DNA of 24,563 nucleotides from a bacterium (lineage in GTDB: Bacteria; Blakebacterota; Blakebacteria; Blakebacterales; Blakebacteraceae), in contig JALGWK010000048.1 of the NCBI GenBank assembly GCA_025774205.1, positions 1 through 24,563 of the forward strand. The letters are read 5' to 3'. Of this stretch, positions 15,737-24,443 are shown piece after piece. A program made the position numbers and the translations under genes. A model generated the notes under the pieces. That model made no database searches and was not told where the DNA came from. It saw only the letters and a list, made by a program, of their open reading frames with translations. The stretch's first letter is position 1; each line of letters begins with the position of its first letter.

Positions 15737-16089
15737 TTACACGGATGCTCCCGATTCCGCCAGTTCCCGCTCAGAGAAAAAGAAGAGCGCCTCACGGATG
15801 CCGTTCTCGATGGAATCGGATCCGTGGACCGTGTTGGTGCCGATGTCGGTGCCGAACAGGGCCCTGATGGTCCCTTCGGCTGCCTCGGCCGGATCGGTGG
15901 CGCCGATCACGGTCCGCAGGTGACTCACGGCATCCTCCCGTTCGAGGGCGCAGGCGACGATCGGGCCGCCGGTCATGTACTCAACCAGCCGCGGATAATG
16001 AATCCTTCGCTCTCCATCCTTGCGACGATCTCACCGATGTGGCCATCGGAGACACCATCAGGCTTCACGAGCAGACACGTCAGTTCCAT
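15737..16089 (-). pseudogene. ndk: Nucleoside diphosphate kinase with an internal frame-breaking deletion
   Basis: NDK equilibrates nucleoside triphosphates using a phospho-histidine. From ATG 16089 the frame reads MELTCLLVKPDGVSDGHIGE, then IVARMESEGFII, a normal NDK N-terminus with the KPD motif. It is followed at once by out-of-frame codons ending in TGA. Another frame continues as RLVEYMTGGPIVA, with TDPAEAAEGTIRALFG and the active-site segment NTVHGSDS, up to the stop at 15737. Between GFII and LVEYM about 25-28 residues expected in all NDKs (the R-L-T-x-E-x-A-E-x-F-Y...H-x-G-K-P-F region) are absent. The gene spans 353 bases instead of ~420-430, so roughly 75-80 bases are gone and the frame is shifted. 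The annotated C-terminal open frame alone could not fold as NDK. It follows sucD after a 57-base gap containing a strong hairpin. Confidence 0.85.
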
Positions 16090-16109
16090 CTGAACCTTCC
16101 TTGCAGTCG

Positions 16110-16131
16110 TCCCGGGCCCGGAGGCCCGGGA
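16110..16131 (-). other. Perfect 9-bp hairpin between sucD and ndk
   Basis: TCCCGGGCC (16110-16118) and GGCCCGGGA (16123-16131) are exact complements around a 4-base loop, in the short gap after sucD. There is no run of T on the minus strand afterwards, so it is not a standard rho-independent terminator. It could be an attenuating or mRNA-stabilising hairpin that sets the ratio of sucCD to the downstream genes. Confidence 0.5.
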
Positions 16132-16146
16132 CAGCCCGTGAACCGT

Positions 16147-17016
16147 TTACGAGAGGGCCTTGACGATCATCTCCCCGATGATCGCGGGACTCTCACACAC
16201 TGTCGCTCCCGCTTCAGACAGAGCGGTCATCTTCTCGGCAGCCGTACCACCGCCGCCGCTGATGATGGCGCCGGCGTGACCCATCCGGCGGCCTGGAGGA
16301 GCGGTCTGGCCGGCGATGAAAGAGACAACCGGCTTCGGGAAACTCTCGGCGATGAATGCCGCCGCTTCCTGTTCCGCCGACCCGCCAATCTCACCGATCA
16401 GGACCACCGCGTCGGTGTCATCATCGTCCGCGAAGAGTGCGAGCAGGTCGGTGAAGGTGGAACCGATGATCGGGTCCCCTCCGATGCCGATCGCGGTCGA
16501 CTGACCCAGTCCGGCCGCTACAAGCTGTCCGACCGCTTCGTAGGTGAGGGTGCCGCTCCGGCTGATGATCCCCACCCGGCCGGGTTTGTGAACGAAGCCC
16601 GGCATGATTCCGACTTTCGCTTCACCAGGCGATATGACGCCGGGACAGTTCGGACCAATCAGCCGGGCGCCGCTGTGGACGACCTTTCTCTTGGCCGCAA
16701 CCATGTCACGGGTCGGGATGCCTTCGGTGATGCAGATGATCAGGTCGAGTCCGCCATCGGCCGATTCCATCACCGCGTCGGCGGCGAAGGGGGGCGGCAC
16801 GAAGATGATGCTGGTGTTGGCGCCGGTCTCCCGGACCGCTTCGGCCACGGTGTTGAAGACGGGCACTCCGAGGTGGTCCTGGCCGCCCTTCCCGGGCGTC
16901 ACGCCGGCCACCACATTGGTGCCGTAATCGATCATCTGTTCGGTATGGAAGGTGCCCTCGCCACCGGTGATACCCTGTACGAGGAGCCGCGTGTCCTTGT
17001 TAACGAGAATGCTCAT
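16147..17016 (-). CDS. sucD: Succinyl-CoA synthetase, alpha subunit
   Basis: With SucC it interconverts succinyl-CoA and succinate while making ATP or GTP, a TCA-cycle step. The 289-residue product has the CoA-binding Rossmann segment ([20 protein letters not shown] and GVTPGKGGQ), [13 protein letters not shown] and the phospho-accepting His 247 in [13 protein letters not shown]. The length is normal and every conserved element is visible. ATG 17016 is two bases from the sucC stop, so the subunits are made in a 1:1 coupled arrangement. Confidence 0.97.
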   Translation of the reverse strand: MSILVNKDTRLLVQGITGGEGTFHTEQMIDYGTNVVAGVTPGKGGQDHLGVPVFNTVAEAVRETGANTSIIFVPPPFAADAVMESADGGLDLIICITEGIPTRDMVAAKRKVVHSGARLIGPNCPGVISPGEAKVGIMPGFVHKPGRVGIISRSGTLTYEAVGQLVAAGLGQSTAIGIGGDPIIGSTFTDLLALFADDDDTDAVVLIGEIGGSAEQEAAAFIAESFPKPVVSFIAGQTAPPGRRMGHAGAIISGGGGTAAEKMTALSEAGATVCESPAIIGEMIVKALS

Positions 17017-17018
17017 GT

Positions 17019-18203
<1,185 letters not shown>

Positions 18204-18233
18204 TCCCCTGTCCTTTTTCGAGTGGATCCGTTT

Positions 18234-18256
18234 CCCGCCCGGTTCTCCGGGACGGG
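18234..18256 (-). other. GC-rich hairpin in the sucC leader
   Basis: CCCG-C-CCGG (18234-18242) pairs with CCGG-GA-CGGG (18247-18256) around a TTCT loop, with a small internal bulge. It lies about 30 bases upstream of the sucC start in the transcribed leader. No T-run follows. Confidence 0.35.
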
Positions 18257-18321
18257 TGACTCAGACCTCCACCCGGAAAAGAGCGATCGGTGGGCGAACC
18301 AGCTCTCTCCGGTTGAGACAA

Positions 18322-18439
18322 GTGCCCTGCCGCGCAACAACCGCCGCATTCGAGCGGCGCCGAATCCCTTCCGGCTGCGTTGCGCTTCCTTGCCATAGCC
18401 ACCGCTATGCCGCGTCGGCGCGCCTTACCGGCAGGGCAC
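18322..18439. repeat. 118-bp nested-palindrome element between the NYN gene and sucC
   Basis: The ends GTGCCCTGCCG (18322-18332) and CGGCAGGGCAC (18429-18439) are perfect 11-bp inverted repeats. Inside are a second stem CATAGC-CACC-GCTATG (18394-18409) and a third, CCGCCGC...GCGGCG (about 18341-18359). The whole element is non-coding and could fold into a multi-branched structure. Its build, terminal inverted repeats plus internal palindromes in an intergenic gap, is that of a REP/BIME-like or MITE-like dispersed element. No second copy exists in this window and no transposase is near, so mobility is unproven. Confidence 0.6.
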
Positions 18440-18462
18440 GGCGTCACTCCGAGACTGACGAT

Positions 18463-18474
18463 TGTCACGTGACA
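18463..18474. promoter_or_regulatory. 12-bp perfect palindrome TGTCACGTGACA
   Basis: A perfect two-fold symmetric site six bases from the NYN gene's stop and ~260 bases upstream of sucC. The length and symmetry are those of an operator for a dimeric regulator. The regulator is unknown, and a role for sucCD or an upstream promoter is inference. Confidence 0.4.
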
Positions 18475-18479
18475 TGACA

Positions 18480-19055
18480 CTAACGCCGGAAAAACCGGCT
18501 TACACGATCCTCCTGCCCCTTCGAGTCAGCACTCTGAAGGGCGGGTGTGTCGTTGGTCATCGGTTGAGGCGGATCGGGTGTCGCCATGAAGATGTCCTCG
18601 AGCGACTCGAGCGCGTTGAAGGAGTCCGCTTCCTTGATCAGGTCGAAGCCGACCCGGTCCTGGAACGCGATCACCTCTACCCGCTTCCCCAGGTTCTGTA
18701 CCGCGCGGATGAGCCGCACGAAGTCGGAATCGCCCGACGCCAGAACCACGACATCTAGGTTCTCTGCCTGGGTCAGAATATCAACGGCAAGTTCCATGTC
18801 CATGTTTGCCTTGACCCGGCCATCCGCGGAACGTGACCACTCCTTCTCGATCACCTTGAAACCGATGTCGCGCAATGCACTGATAAAGCCCTTCACCGGT
18901 TTCGGGTTCTCCGGGTCCACGGTCACATACGCATTGCACCGCAGGAGTTCCCGTTCCTCGGAAATGAAATCCTTCAGTACCCGGTAGTTGATAGAGGGTC
19001 CATCCTTGCGATACAGATTGGCTGCATCAACGTAGAGCCCCGCTTTCAGAGCCAT
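18480..19055 (-). CDS. NYN-domain (PIN-like) putative ribonuclease, LabA/DUF88 family
   Basis: ATG 19055 is chosen because GGGAGG lies nine bases upstream; the ATG three codons earlier is directly against it. The 191-residue product has the NYN fold of the PIN-like superfamily: KAGLYVDAANLYR with the first acidic residue, an internal KANMDMELAVDILTQ, and VVVLASGDSDFVRLIRAVQNLGKRVEVIAF, which holds the GDSD acidic cluster. These acidic residues coordinate metal in related RNases. After ~150 comes a proline/serine-rich, probably unstructured tail ending VSRFFRR. Relatives are described as RNA-processing or regulatory nucleases, and the target is unknown. It is between carbamate kinase and sucC, with gaps of ~100 and 276 bases. 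Confidence 0.85.
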   Translation of the reverse strand: MALKAGLYVDAANLYRKDGPSINYRVLKDFISEERELLRCNAYVTVDPENPKPVKGFISALRDIGFKVIEKEWSRSADGRVKANMDMELAVDILTQAENLDVVVLASGDSDFVRLIRAVQNLGKRVEVIAFQDRVGFDLIKEADSFNALESLEDIFMATPDPPQPMTNDTPALQSADSKGQEDRVSRFFRR

Positions 19056-19160
19056 ACTCGTCATCCTCCCTTGGATTGTCGGGGGCTGTGTATTCCCCCA
19101 TGTGACGAAGAACCGCCGGAAGGTCCGAAACGCTCGACCTCCCCTTCTGTCGGGGCGGCT

Positions 19161-20114
19161 CTAGGTCTGTGTTATCACGGTCCCGCTTCGACCGGCCAGG
19201 ATATCCCCGACCTGGTCAACGGCACCGACATACACCCGCTCTCCCCCCCCTTCGAGGAACTGGATGGCCGATTCGATCTTCGGCCCCATGTTCCCGGGCG
19301 GGAAGTGTCCTTCGTCCATATACGCCCTGGCCTCGGCCAGGGTGAGATGTTCGAGGTCACGCTGTTCAGGAGTGCCGAAATCGAGCGATACATACGGCAC
19401 ACTGGTCAGGATCAGGAGTTCCGCGGCCTCGACATCGAGACCAAGTACCGCTGATGCCCGATCCTTGTCGATCACACCGTCGACACCCTCCAGGAATCCG
19501 CCCCCCGTGCGTCTGACGGGGATGCCACCGCCACCGGCAGCCACAACCACTGTCCCGTTGTCGATCAGCTGGCGGATGATCCCGGCTTCGATGATCTCGA
19601 TCGGTCGCGGTGAGGAGACAACCCGTCTCCAGCCGCGGTTGCTGTCAGCCTTGACCGACCAGCCGCGTTCCTCGGCAAGCTGACGGGCCTCGGCCTCGTC
19701 GTAGAACGGACCGACATATTTCGTCGGATCGGTCAGTGACGGATCATCAGTGTCGATCAGCACCTGCGTAAGCACGGTCGTCACGGCGTGCAGGGAATCC
19801 CGCTCCTGAAGGAGCCTCTGCATCACCTGGGAGATCATGTAACCCATACCGCCCTGCAGATCGGCCACGATGATCGGCAGAGGCAGGTAGGGCACCTCAC
19901 TCTGGGCCCGTTCCACCCTGATCAGGTAGTTCCCTACCTGCGGTCCGTTGCCGTGAGTGATGACAACCCGCCGACCGCTTACAATCTCATCGGCTATCGG
20001 AGCCAGGCTCTCCCGGGTGTTGATGAACTGCTCCGGGATCGCTCCGGTGTCATGCTGGCGCGTGATGGCGTTTCCGCCGAGCGCGACCACCAGCAATCCC
20101 TTGCCCTTGCTCAC
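19161..20114 (-). CDS. arcC: Carbamate kinase
   Basis: Catalyses ATP + carbamate <=> ADP + carbamoyl phosphate, used in the arginine deiminase pathway, allantoin/purine breakdown and other carbamoyl routes. The ~317-residue product carries LVVALGGNAI near the N-terminus, RRVVITHGNGPQVGNYL, LPLPIIVADLQGGMGYMIS, VVAAGGGGIPV with VDGVIDKDRASAVLGL, and the C-terminal FPPGNMGPKIESAIQFL: all amino-acid-kinase-fold signatures of carbamate kinases. Two GTG starts are possible, 20120 and 20114; the AGAGG site suits 20114. The cDPGS-like GTPase gene lies 31 bases upstream, and no arcA, arcB or amidohydrolase is seen, so the carbamoyl-phosphate source is unclear. Confidence 0.94.
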   Translation of the reverse strand: MSKGKGLLVVALGGNAITRQHDTGAIPEQFINTRESLAPIADEIVSGRRVVITHGNGPQVGNYLIRVERAQSEVPYLPLPIIVADLQGGMGYMISQVMQRLLQERDSLHAVTTVLTQVLIDTDDPSLTDPTKYVGPFYDEAEARQLAEERGWSVKADSNRGWRRVVSSPRPIEIIEAGIIRQLIDNGTVVVAAGGGGIPVRRTGGGFLEGVDGVIDKDRASAVLGLDVEAAELLILTSVPYVSLDFGTPEQRDLEHLTLAEARAYMDEGHFPPGNMGPKIESAIQFLEGGGERVYVGAVDQVGDILAGRSGTVITQT

Positions 20115-20151
20115 AACCACACCTCTTCCGGCGATCGGGACTGCATCCCGA

Positions 20152-21474
20152 TCAGCCCTCCAGCACCGGCTTCAGTACCTCGGCGAGATCGGGGGTTCCG
20201 ATCACCTCGAGGTCGTACCGCACTCTCGTGCTCGGCTGGGCGATGTCGATGATCCGGCGGAGATCGATCGGGGTTCCGATCACGACCCCTTCGGCGTCGG
20301 AAGCGGCAATCGTGGCCTCCAGATCCTTCACCTGTTCATCTCCATACCCCATGGCGGGCAGGAGAACGCCTATCTCCGGGTACTTCTCAAATGTCTCCGC
20401 GATGCTGCCGACCGCGAACGGTCGGGGATCGATCATGGAGGCGGCGCCGTGCTGTTCGGCCGCGACGACTCCGGCTCCATATTTCATGCCCCCGTGGGTC
20501 AGGGTCGGACCGTCCTCAACGACCAGGACCCGCTTCCCCGTGATCACCGACTCATCCTCCACCGTGATCGGTGAATTGGCGTCCATGACGACCGCCCCGG
20601 GGTTGAGAGCCCGCACGGTTTCACGGACCGCGTCGATACCTTCCTGGTCGGCGGTGTCTTCCTTGTTGATCAGCACCACGTCACTCATCCTGAGATTGGT
20701 CTCCCCGGGGTAGTAACGGGAGCCGTGTCCGGCACGATGGGGATCGGCGACGGTGATGAAAACATCGGGCTGGTAGAAGGGCGTGTCGTTGTTGCCCCCG
20801 TCCCACAGGATCACATCGGCTTCCTGCTCGGCGGCCTTGAGGATCGCGTGGTAATCCACCCCGGCATAGACGATGGTGCCGTTCACGATATGCGGCTCGT
20901 ATTCCTCCATCTCCTCGATAGTGCAATCGTGCTTCTCGAGGTCGTCAACGGTTTCGAACCGCTGTACGGCCTGCTTCACCAGGTCGCCGTACGGCATCGG
21001 GTGTCGGATCGCGACCACCTTTTTACCGGCCTCTTTCAGAACCTGTGCCACGGCCCGCGTCGTCTGGCTCTTGCCGCAACCGGTCCGTACAGCACAGATC
21101 GCAACAACCGGAACGGCGGCCTTCAGCATGGTCGATTCCGCGCTCAGCAGCACGAAGTCGGCGCCGGCGGCGTTGGCGATTGAGGAGCAGTTCCCGACAT
21201 GGTGGTAGTCGACATCACTGTAGGAGAAGACCACTTCATCCACATCCTGCTCGGTGATAAGGGTCGACAGTTCCTCTTCGGCCACGATGGGGATGCCTCC
21301 GGGATAGAGCGATCCGGCCAGTTCGGCGGGATACGACCGTCCATCGATGTCAGGGATCTGGGTCGCCGTGAAGGCTACAACCTCGAAGTCTTCATTGTCC
21401 CGATAGCGGCAGTTGAAGTTATGGAAATCCCTTCCTGCCGCACCCATGATGACAACACGTCTGGGAGCTGCCAC
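20152..21474 (-). CDS. Cyclic-2,3-diphosphoglycerate-synthetase-like GTPase (COG2403 type)
   Basis: A 440-residue predicted cytoplasmic nucleotide-binding protein of the family that includes archaeal cyclic 2,3-diphosphoglycerate synthetase. An N-terminal Rossmann-like part (VVIMGAAGRDFHNFN and PIVAEEELSTLI) precedes a P-loop domain with RTGCGKSQTTR (130-140), DVILWDGGNNDTPFY and INKEDTADQEG (NKxD-like guanine-specificity motif). The C-terminal third has LVVEDGPTLTHGGMKYGAG. In methanogens the synthetase forms a thermoprotective cyclic phosphate ester; bacterial homologues are of unknown function and are often annotated by homology only. The GTG start 21474 has GGAGGG seven bases before it. 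It is adjacent to carbamate kinase, which suggests a shared carbamoyl-phosphate or acyl-phosphate chemistry, but that is inference. Confidence 0.8.
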   Translation of the reverse strand: MAAPRRVVIMGAAGRDFHNFNCRYRDNEDFEVVAFTATQIPDIDGRSYPAELAGSLYPGGIPIVAEEELSTLITEQDVDEVVFSYSDVDYHHVGNCSSIANAAGADFVLLSAESTMLKAAVPVVAICAVRTGCGKSQTTRAVAQVLKEAGKKVVAIRHPMPYGDLVKQAVQRFETVDDLEKHDCTIEEMEEYEPHIVNGTIVYAGVDYHAILKAAEQEADVILWDGGNNDTPFYQPDVFITVADPHRAGHGSRYYPGETNLRMSDVVLINKEDTADQEGIDAVRETVRALNPGAVVMDANSPITVEDESVITGKRVLVVEDGPTLTHGGMKYGAGVVAAEQHGAASMIDPRPFAVGSIAETFEKYPEIGVLLPAMGYGDEQVKDLEATIAASDAEGVVIGTPIDLRRIIDIAQPSTRVRYDLEVIGTPDLAEVLKPVLEG

Positions 21475-21643
21475 GGAGGTACCCTCCTGTTATCTGTGCT
21501 GTTGTCCACCTGAATGTTTGCTCGCGGTCCCCACAGCGTCCCTTCACACCCCGGATACGACCTGGAGCCGCATAATGCACTTATCCCGGTATTCCGGGAC
21601 AGTCCTCTGATACCGTGCCCTGATTGGCAGGGCTAAATATATG
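21475..21643. other. Intergenic gap downstream of greA with two hairpins
   Basis: This 169-base stretch has no credible open reading frame. It contains two perfect 6-bp stems: TCCCGG-TATT-CCGGGA (21584-21599) and GCCCTG-ATTGG-CAGGGC (21617-21633), the latter close behind the greA stop. Neither is followed by a T-run on the minus strand, so I do not call them terminators. They may still end or attenuate greA transcription or process the message before the GTPase gene. Confidence 0.4.
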
Positions 21644-22129
21644 TCAGTTGCCGGAGGTTCGCTCTACTGAAATGATACGGTAATTGACTTCACCGACCGG
21701 GATGGTGATCGCCACCTCCTCGCCCACTTTCTTCCCCAGCAGGCCACTGCCGATCGGGCTCTCGACACTGAGGGTACCCTTCCTGGGATCGGCTTCCGGC
21801 GGCGCCACGAGCGTGTAGACCTCCTCACTGCCGTCCTCGAGATCCTCCAGGGTGACCGTACAGCCGAGATAACAGGTGCCTTCCGGCAACTCGAGATCCT
21901 CGATCGGACGGGCGGTGGCGAGGATCTCCTCGAGTTGTGTAATCCGGCGCTGAACGTGCTGCTGCTCTTCCTTCGCCGCGTCATATTCAGCGTTCTCGGA
22001 GAGGTCGCCATGCTCTCTGGCCACCTTGATCGCCTGACTCACGGCCGGCGACCGCACGAATTTCAGTTCACGCAGTTCGCCTTCGAGTTTTTCTATCGCT
22101 TTGCTGCTGAGGTACGTTGGCTTTACCAT
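21644..22129 (-). CDS. greA: Transcript cleavage factor GreA
   Basis: Binds the RNA polymerase secondary channel and promotes cleavage of backtracked RNA. The 161-residue product has an N-terminal coiled-coil (MVKPTYLSSKAIEKLEGEL) whose tip carries HGDLSENAEYDAAKEEQ, with Asp 42 and Glu 45 as the magnesium-binding acidic residues. It ends with the FKBP-like C-terminal domain (LEDLEDGSEEVYTLV, SPIGSGLLGKKVGEEVAI). Length and motifs are typical of GreA. It is the upstream-most gene of the long minus-strand array and is divergent from the SpoIIM-like gene; the 8-G run in the 130-base gap between them is notable, but no promoter is defined. Confidence 0.96.
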   Translation of the reverse strand: MVKPTYLSSKAIEKLEGELRELKFVRSPAVSQAIKVAREHGDLSENAEYDAAKEEQQHVQRRITQLEEILATARPIEDLELPEGTCYLGCTVTLEDLEDGSEEVYTLVAPPEADPRKGTLSVESPIGSGLLGKKVGEEVAITIPVGEVNYRIISVERTSGN

Positions 22130-22261
22130 GCCTTCAGCCCTGTGTGGTGACCGGTCAATGTAAAACGGCTCCCCCCCCTCAATAAGGGAAAGCCGCGAGT
22201 TGCAGCAGGCAGGCCAGTGCCCCTGAGTCTGATGTCCTCAGTGAATGGGAGGTTGGTGTCG

Positions 22262-22855
22262 GTGTCAACGGTTTTATGGTGGTTCGCCAGACCATGGTCC
22301 TTCATCTGGGGCCCGCTCGCCTGGGAGGCACTCGGGGCGGCGGTGATCCTCTTCTTCGGCGGCCTCTGGTTGGGTATCGTGGCCGAGAAGAAGGAGGTCG
22401 CCTGGGCCACAGCCTGGGGACACTGGCTGCTGGGCAAACTGGAACAGTGGCTTGAAGAGCGGCCGAGGGGGCTGGTCTACCTGACCCTGATGATCACCCT
22501 GATCAACGCCACCACGATACTGCTGGTAATCGCCGCTGCCTGGGCACCACCACTGAGCGTGATCCTTATTATCCTGACCGGACTCAATACCGGAGTCATG
22601 GCCCGGCGCGCGGGCGGGGAGCGAGCCTGGATCGCATTCCTGATGCCCCACTCCTGGATAGAACTGCCCATCATCATTGCCTCCTCGGCAGTGGCGCTGC
22701 AGGCCTCCGCCGCAACCCTGGGATTCGACTGGTTCGACATACTGGCTGATACCGTCTGGGCACGGGCCTTCTTCCTGCGGGCCACGGTGCCGCTCCTGCT
22801 GGGTGCGGCGATGCTCGAGTCCATCATTATGGTTTTCCCGGGAGGCCGTGAATGA
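22262..22855 (+). CDS. SpoIIM-like (DUF95) integral membrane protein
   Basis: Start GTG 22262 is supported by GGGAGG nine bases upstream; alternatives at 22217 (GTG) and 22232 (ATG) lack a good site. The ~197-residue protein has about five hydrophobic segments ([31 protein letters not shown] with [57 protein letters not shown]). The motif [21 protein letters not shown] is the stage II sporulation protein M/DUF95 hallmark (P-H-[GS]-x-[IL]-E-L-P). Outside sporulators these proteins are membrane proteins of unknown role. The stop overlaps the next gene's ATG (GAATGATC), implying joint production with the sigma-54 activator. Confidence 0.72.
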   Translation: MSTVLWWFARPWSFIWGPLAWEALGAAVILFFGGLWLGIVAEKKEVAWATAWGHWLLGKLEQWLEERPRGLVYLTLMITLINATTILLVIAAAWAPPLSVILIILTGLNTGVMARRAGGERAWIAFLMPHSWIELPIIIASSAVALQASAATLGFDWFDILADTVWARAFFLRATVPLLLGAAMLESIIMVFPGGRE

Positions 22856-24309
22856 TCCTCTCCTGTCCGACCCTGCTCTTCGCCCCCGGCAACAACATGG
22901 TCAGGGCCCTGACGGCGCAGCTCGACGCCAGTGTCGGATTCCTCTCCCACGCACCCGGCTGGGAGGCTTATGAACAGCTCACCGGACAGATCTCGTTCGG
23001 GATCGTGGTCACCGATTACTCGATGATTGCCGGGGAGGAGGGTGACCTCGACGAAGCCCTCATAGAACAACTGGTGACCGAAGCCATCGAGGGCTCATCC
23101 CAGGCCAGGATCATCGTCTACGACGTGCCCGACGAGGACACCCTGAAGCAGCTCATCACCGCCGGAGTCCACGATGTGGTGAGGGCGCCCCTGTCGGTGG
23201 AGGAGTTGGGGCTCCGGATCGAGCGGGCCAGTGAAACCTTCACCTGGATCTCTCAGCGGAACTACTTCGTGGGCCAGAGCGGGCACATCTTCCGTCTGCG
23301 CGACATCATTGGTGAGAGCAGCTCAATGCAGGAAGTCTTCCAGCAGGTCTCCAAGGTCGCCGCCAGTCGGACACCGGTCCTGGTAACCGGCGAGACCGGC
23401 TCGGGGAAAGAACTGATAGCGGCCGCCATCCACTACAACAGCCCGCGTCAGGATCAACCTTTCATCAAGGTGAACTGCGCCGCGCTCCAGGACACGCTCC
23501 TCGAATCGGAGCTCTTCGGTCACGAGAAGGGTTCTTTCACCGGGGCCGTCAAGCAGCGTATCGGCCGTTTCGAACAGGCCAACCGCGGGTCGATCTTCCT
23601 GGACGAGATCGGTGACATGAGTCCCGCCACCCAGGCCAAGGTCCTGCGGGTCCTCCAGAGTATGGAGTTCGAGCGTCTGGGGGGAACCAGGCTGACGCGG
23701 GTAGACGTGCGCATCATCGCCGCCACCAATCGGGTACTCGAGGAGGAGATCCTCGAAGGCGGCTTCAGGGAGGACCTCTACTACCGGCTGAACGTGGTCA
23801 CGATCCATCTTCCATCCCTGCGGGAACGCTCCGAGGACATCCCCCTGCTGGCGCAGTTTTTCCTCAAGAAATCACGGTTCGAGGAGCGGAAGCAGGTACG
23901 CGACTTCTCTCCGGAGGCGATAGCCTTCATGGAGACGTATCCATGGCCGGGAAATGTCCGCGAACTGGAAAACGCTGTCGCCCGGGCCGTGCTTCTCTGC
24001 GAGGGCGAGGTGATCGAGCTGAGCGACCTGGCCATCTCCCGAACGGAGGGAACAGGGGAAGTCACGGCCGCGGCGGTGGAAGGGCAGGCGATCAGTGACA
24101 ACGGAACGACTGAGACTGATGCAGCTGAGGTTACCACCAATCTCGGGGAACTGGAGAGACAGGCGATCATCGAGGCCCTGGAGAAGTGCGCCTGGGTTCA
24201 GAGCCGGGCAGCGCGTCTGCTCGGCATCAGCCGGCGGGCCCTCAATTACCGGGTCGTGAAATACGGGCTCACCCACCCCTCATGGCGGGTGAACACTCCC
24301 GATAATTGA
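22852..24309 (+). CDS. Sigma-54-dependent activator with a degenerate receiver domain
   Basis: A 485-residue NtrC-type protein. The AAA+ core has Walker A GETGSGKE (180-187), GSFTGA (227-232), Walker [11 protein letters not shown] and [12 protein letters not shown]; serine in place of the usual alanine in GAFTGA is an accepted variant. The C-terminal Fis-type helix-turn-helix is [23 protein letters not shown]. The N-terminal ~125 residues look like a receiver (VVTDYSM with Asp 55) but lack the acidic pair that binds magnesium (LLFAPGNN in its place), and the conserved Lys-Pro is Ala-Pro (VVRAPLS, 112-113). Phosphorylation control is therefore unlikely; it may be constitutive or ligand-driven. 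The start ATG 22852 overlaps the SpoIIM-like stop and has GGAGG seven bases upstream. No kinase is adjacent. Confidence 0.92.
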   Translation: MILSCPTLLFAPGNNMVRALTAQLDASVGFLSHAPGWEAYEQLTGQISFGIVVTDYSMIAGEEGDLDEALIEQLVTEAIEGSSQARIIVYDVPDEDTLKQLITAGVHDVVRAPLSVEELGLRIERASETFTWISQRNYFVGQSGHIFRLRDIIGESSSMQEVFQQVSKVAASRTPVLVTGETGSGKELIAAAIHYNSPRQDQPFIKVNCAALQDTLLESELFGHEKGSFTGAVKQRIGRFEQANRGSIFLDEIGDMSPATQAKVLRVLQSMEFERLGGTRLTRVDVRIIAATNRVLEEEILEGGFREDLYYRLNVVTIHLPSLRERSEDIPLLAQFFLKKSRFEERKQVRDFSPEAIAFMETYPWPGNVRELENAVARAVLLCEGEVIELSDLAISRTEGTGEVTAAAVEGQAISDNGTTETDAAEVTTNLGELERQAIIEALEKCAWVQSRAARLLGISRRALNYRVVKYGLTHPSWRVNTPDN

Positions 24310-24310
24310 C

Positions 24311-24368
24311 AAAAAAAGAAACGCCCCGGTCGGAGAGGGGGTGCAGGCCTCTACGATCCGGGACGCTT
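24311..24368 (-). terminator. Rho-independent terminator (minus strand)
   Basis: Arms AAACGCCCCGG (24319-24329) and CCGGGACGCTT (24358-24368) pair over 11 bp with two G-U wobbles. Reading the minus strand, the hairpin is followed by TTTCTTTTTTTG (the A-run at 24311-24320 on the plus strand). The loop itself contains a secondary AGAGG/CCTCT pairing. It would end transcription coming from the right edge just before the convergent activator gene. The plus-strand side has no T-run. Confidence 0.8.
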
Positions 24369-24443
24369 CGCCACGAGTCTGATGCGTCCGTCACCCAGGG
24401 CTCGACGGGCGACACCAGGTTCGTGCCTGAAAAGGTCGGAGCC

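Noticed and set aside
21584-21633. Two hairpins after greA as rho-independent terminators
   Set aside because: Neither is followed by a run of T on the minus strand, so only generic hairpins are reported.
22199-22215. Possible sigma-54 promoter (GG-N10-GC) on the minus strand upstream of greA
   Set aside because: Only the GG and GC dinucleotides fit; the flanking consensus is poor and such spacing is common by chance in GC-rich DNA.
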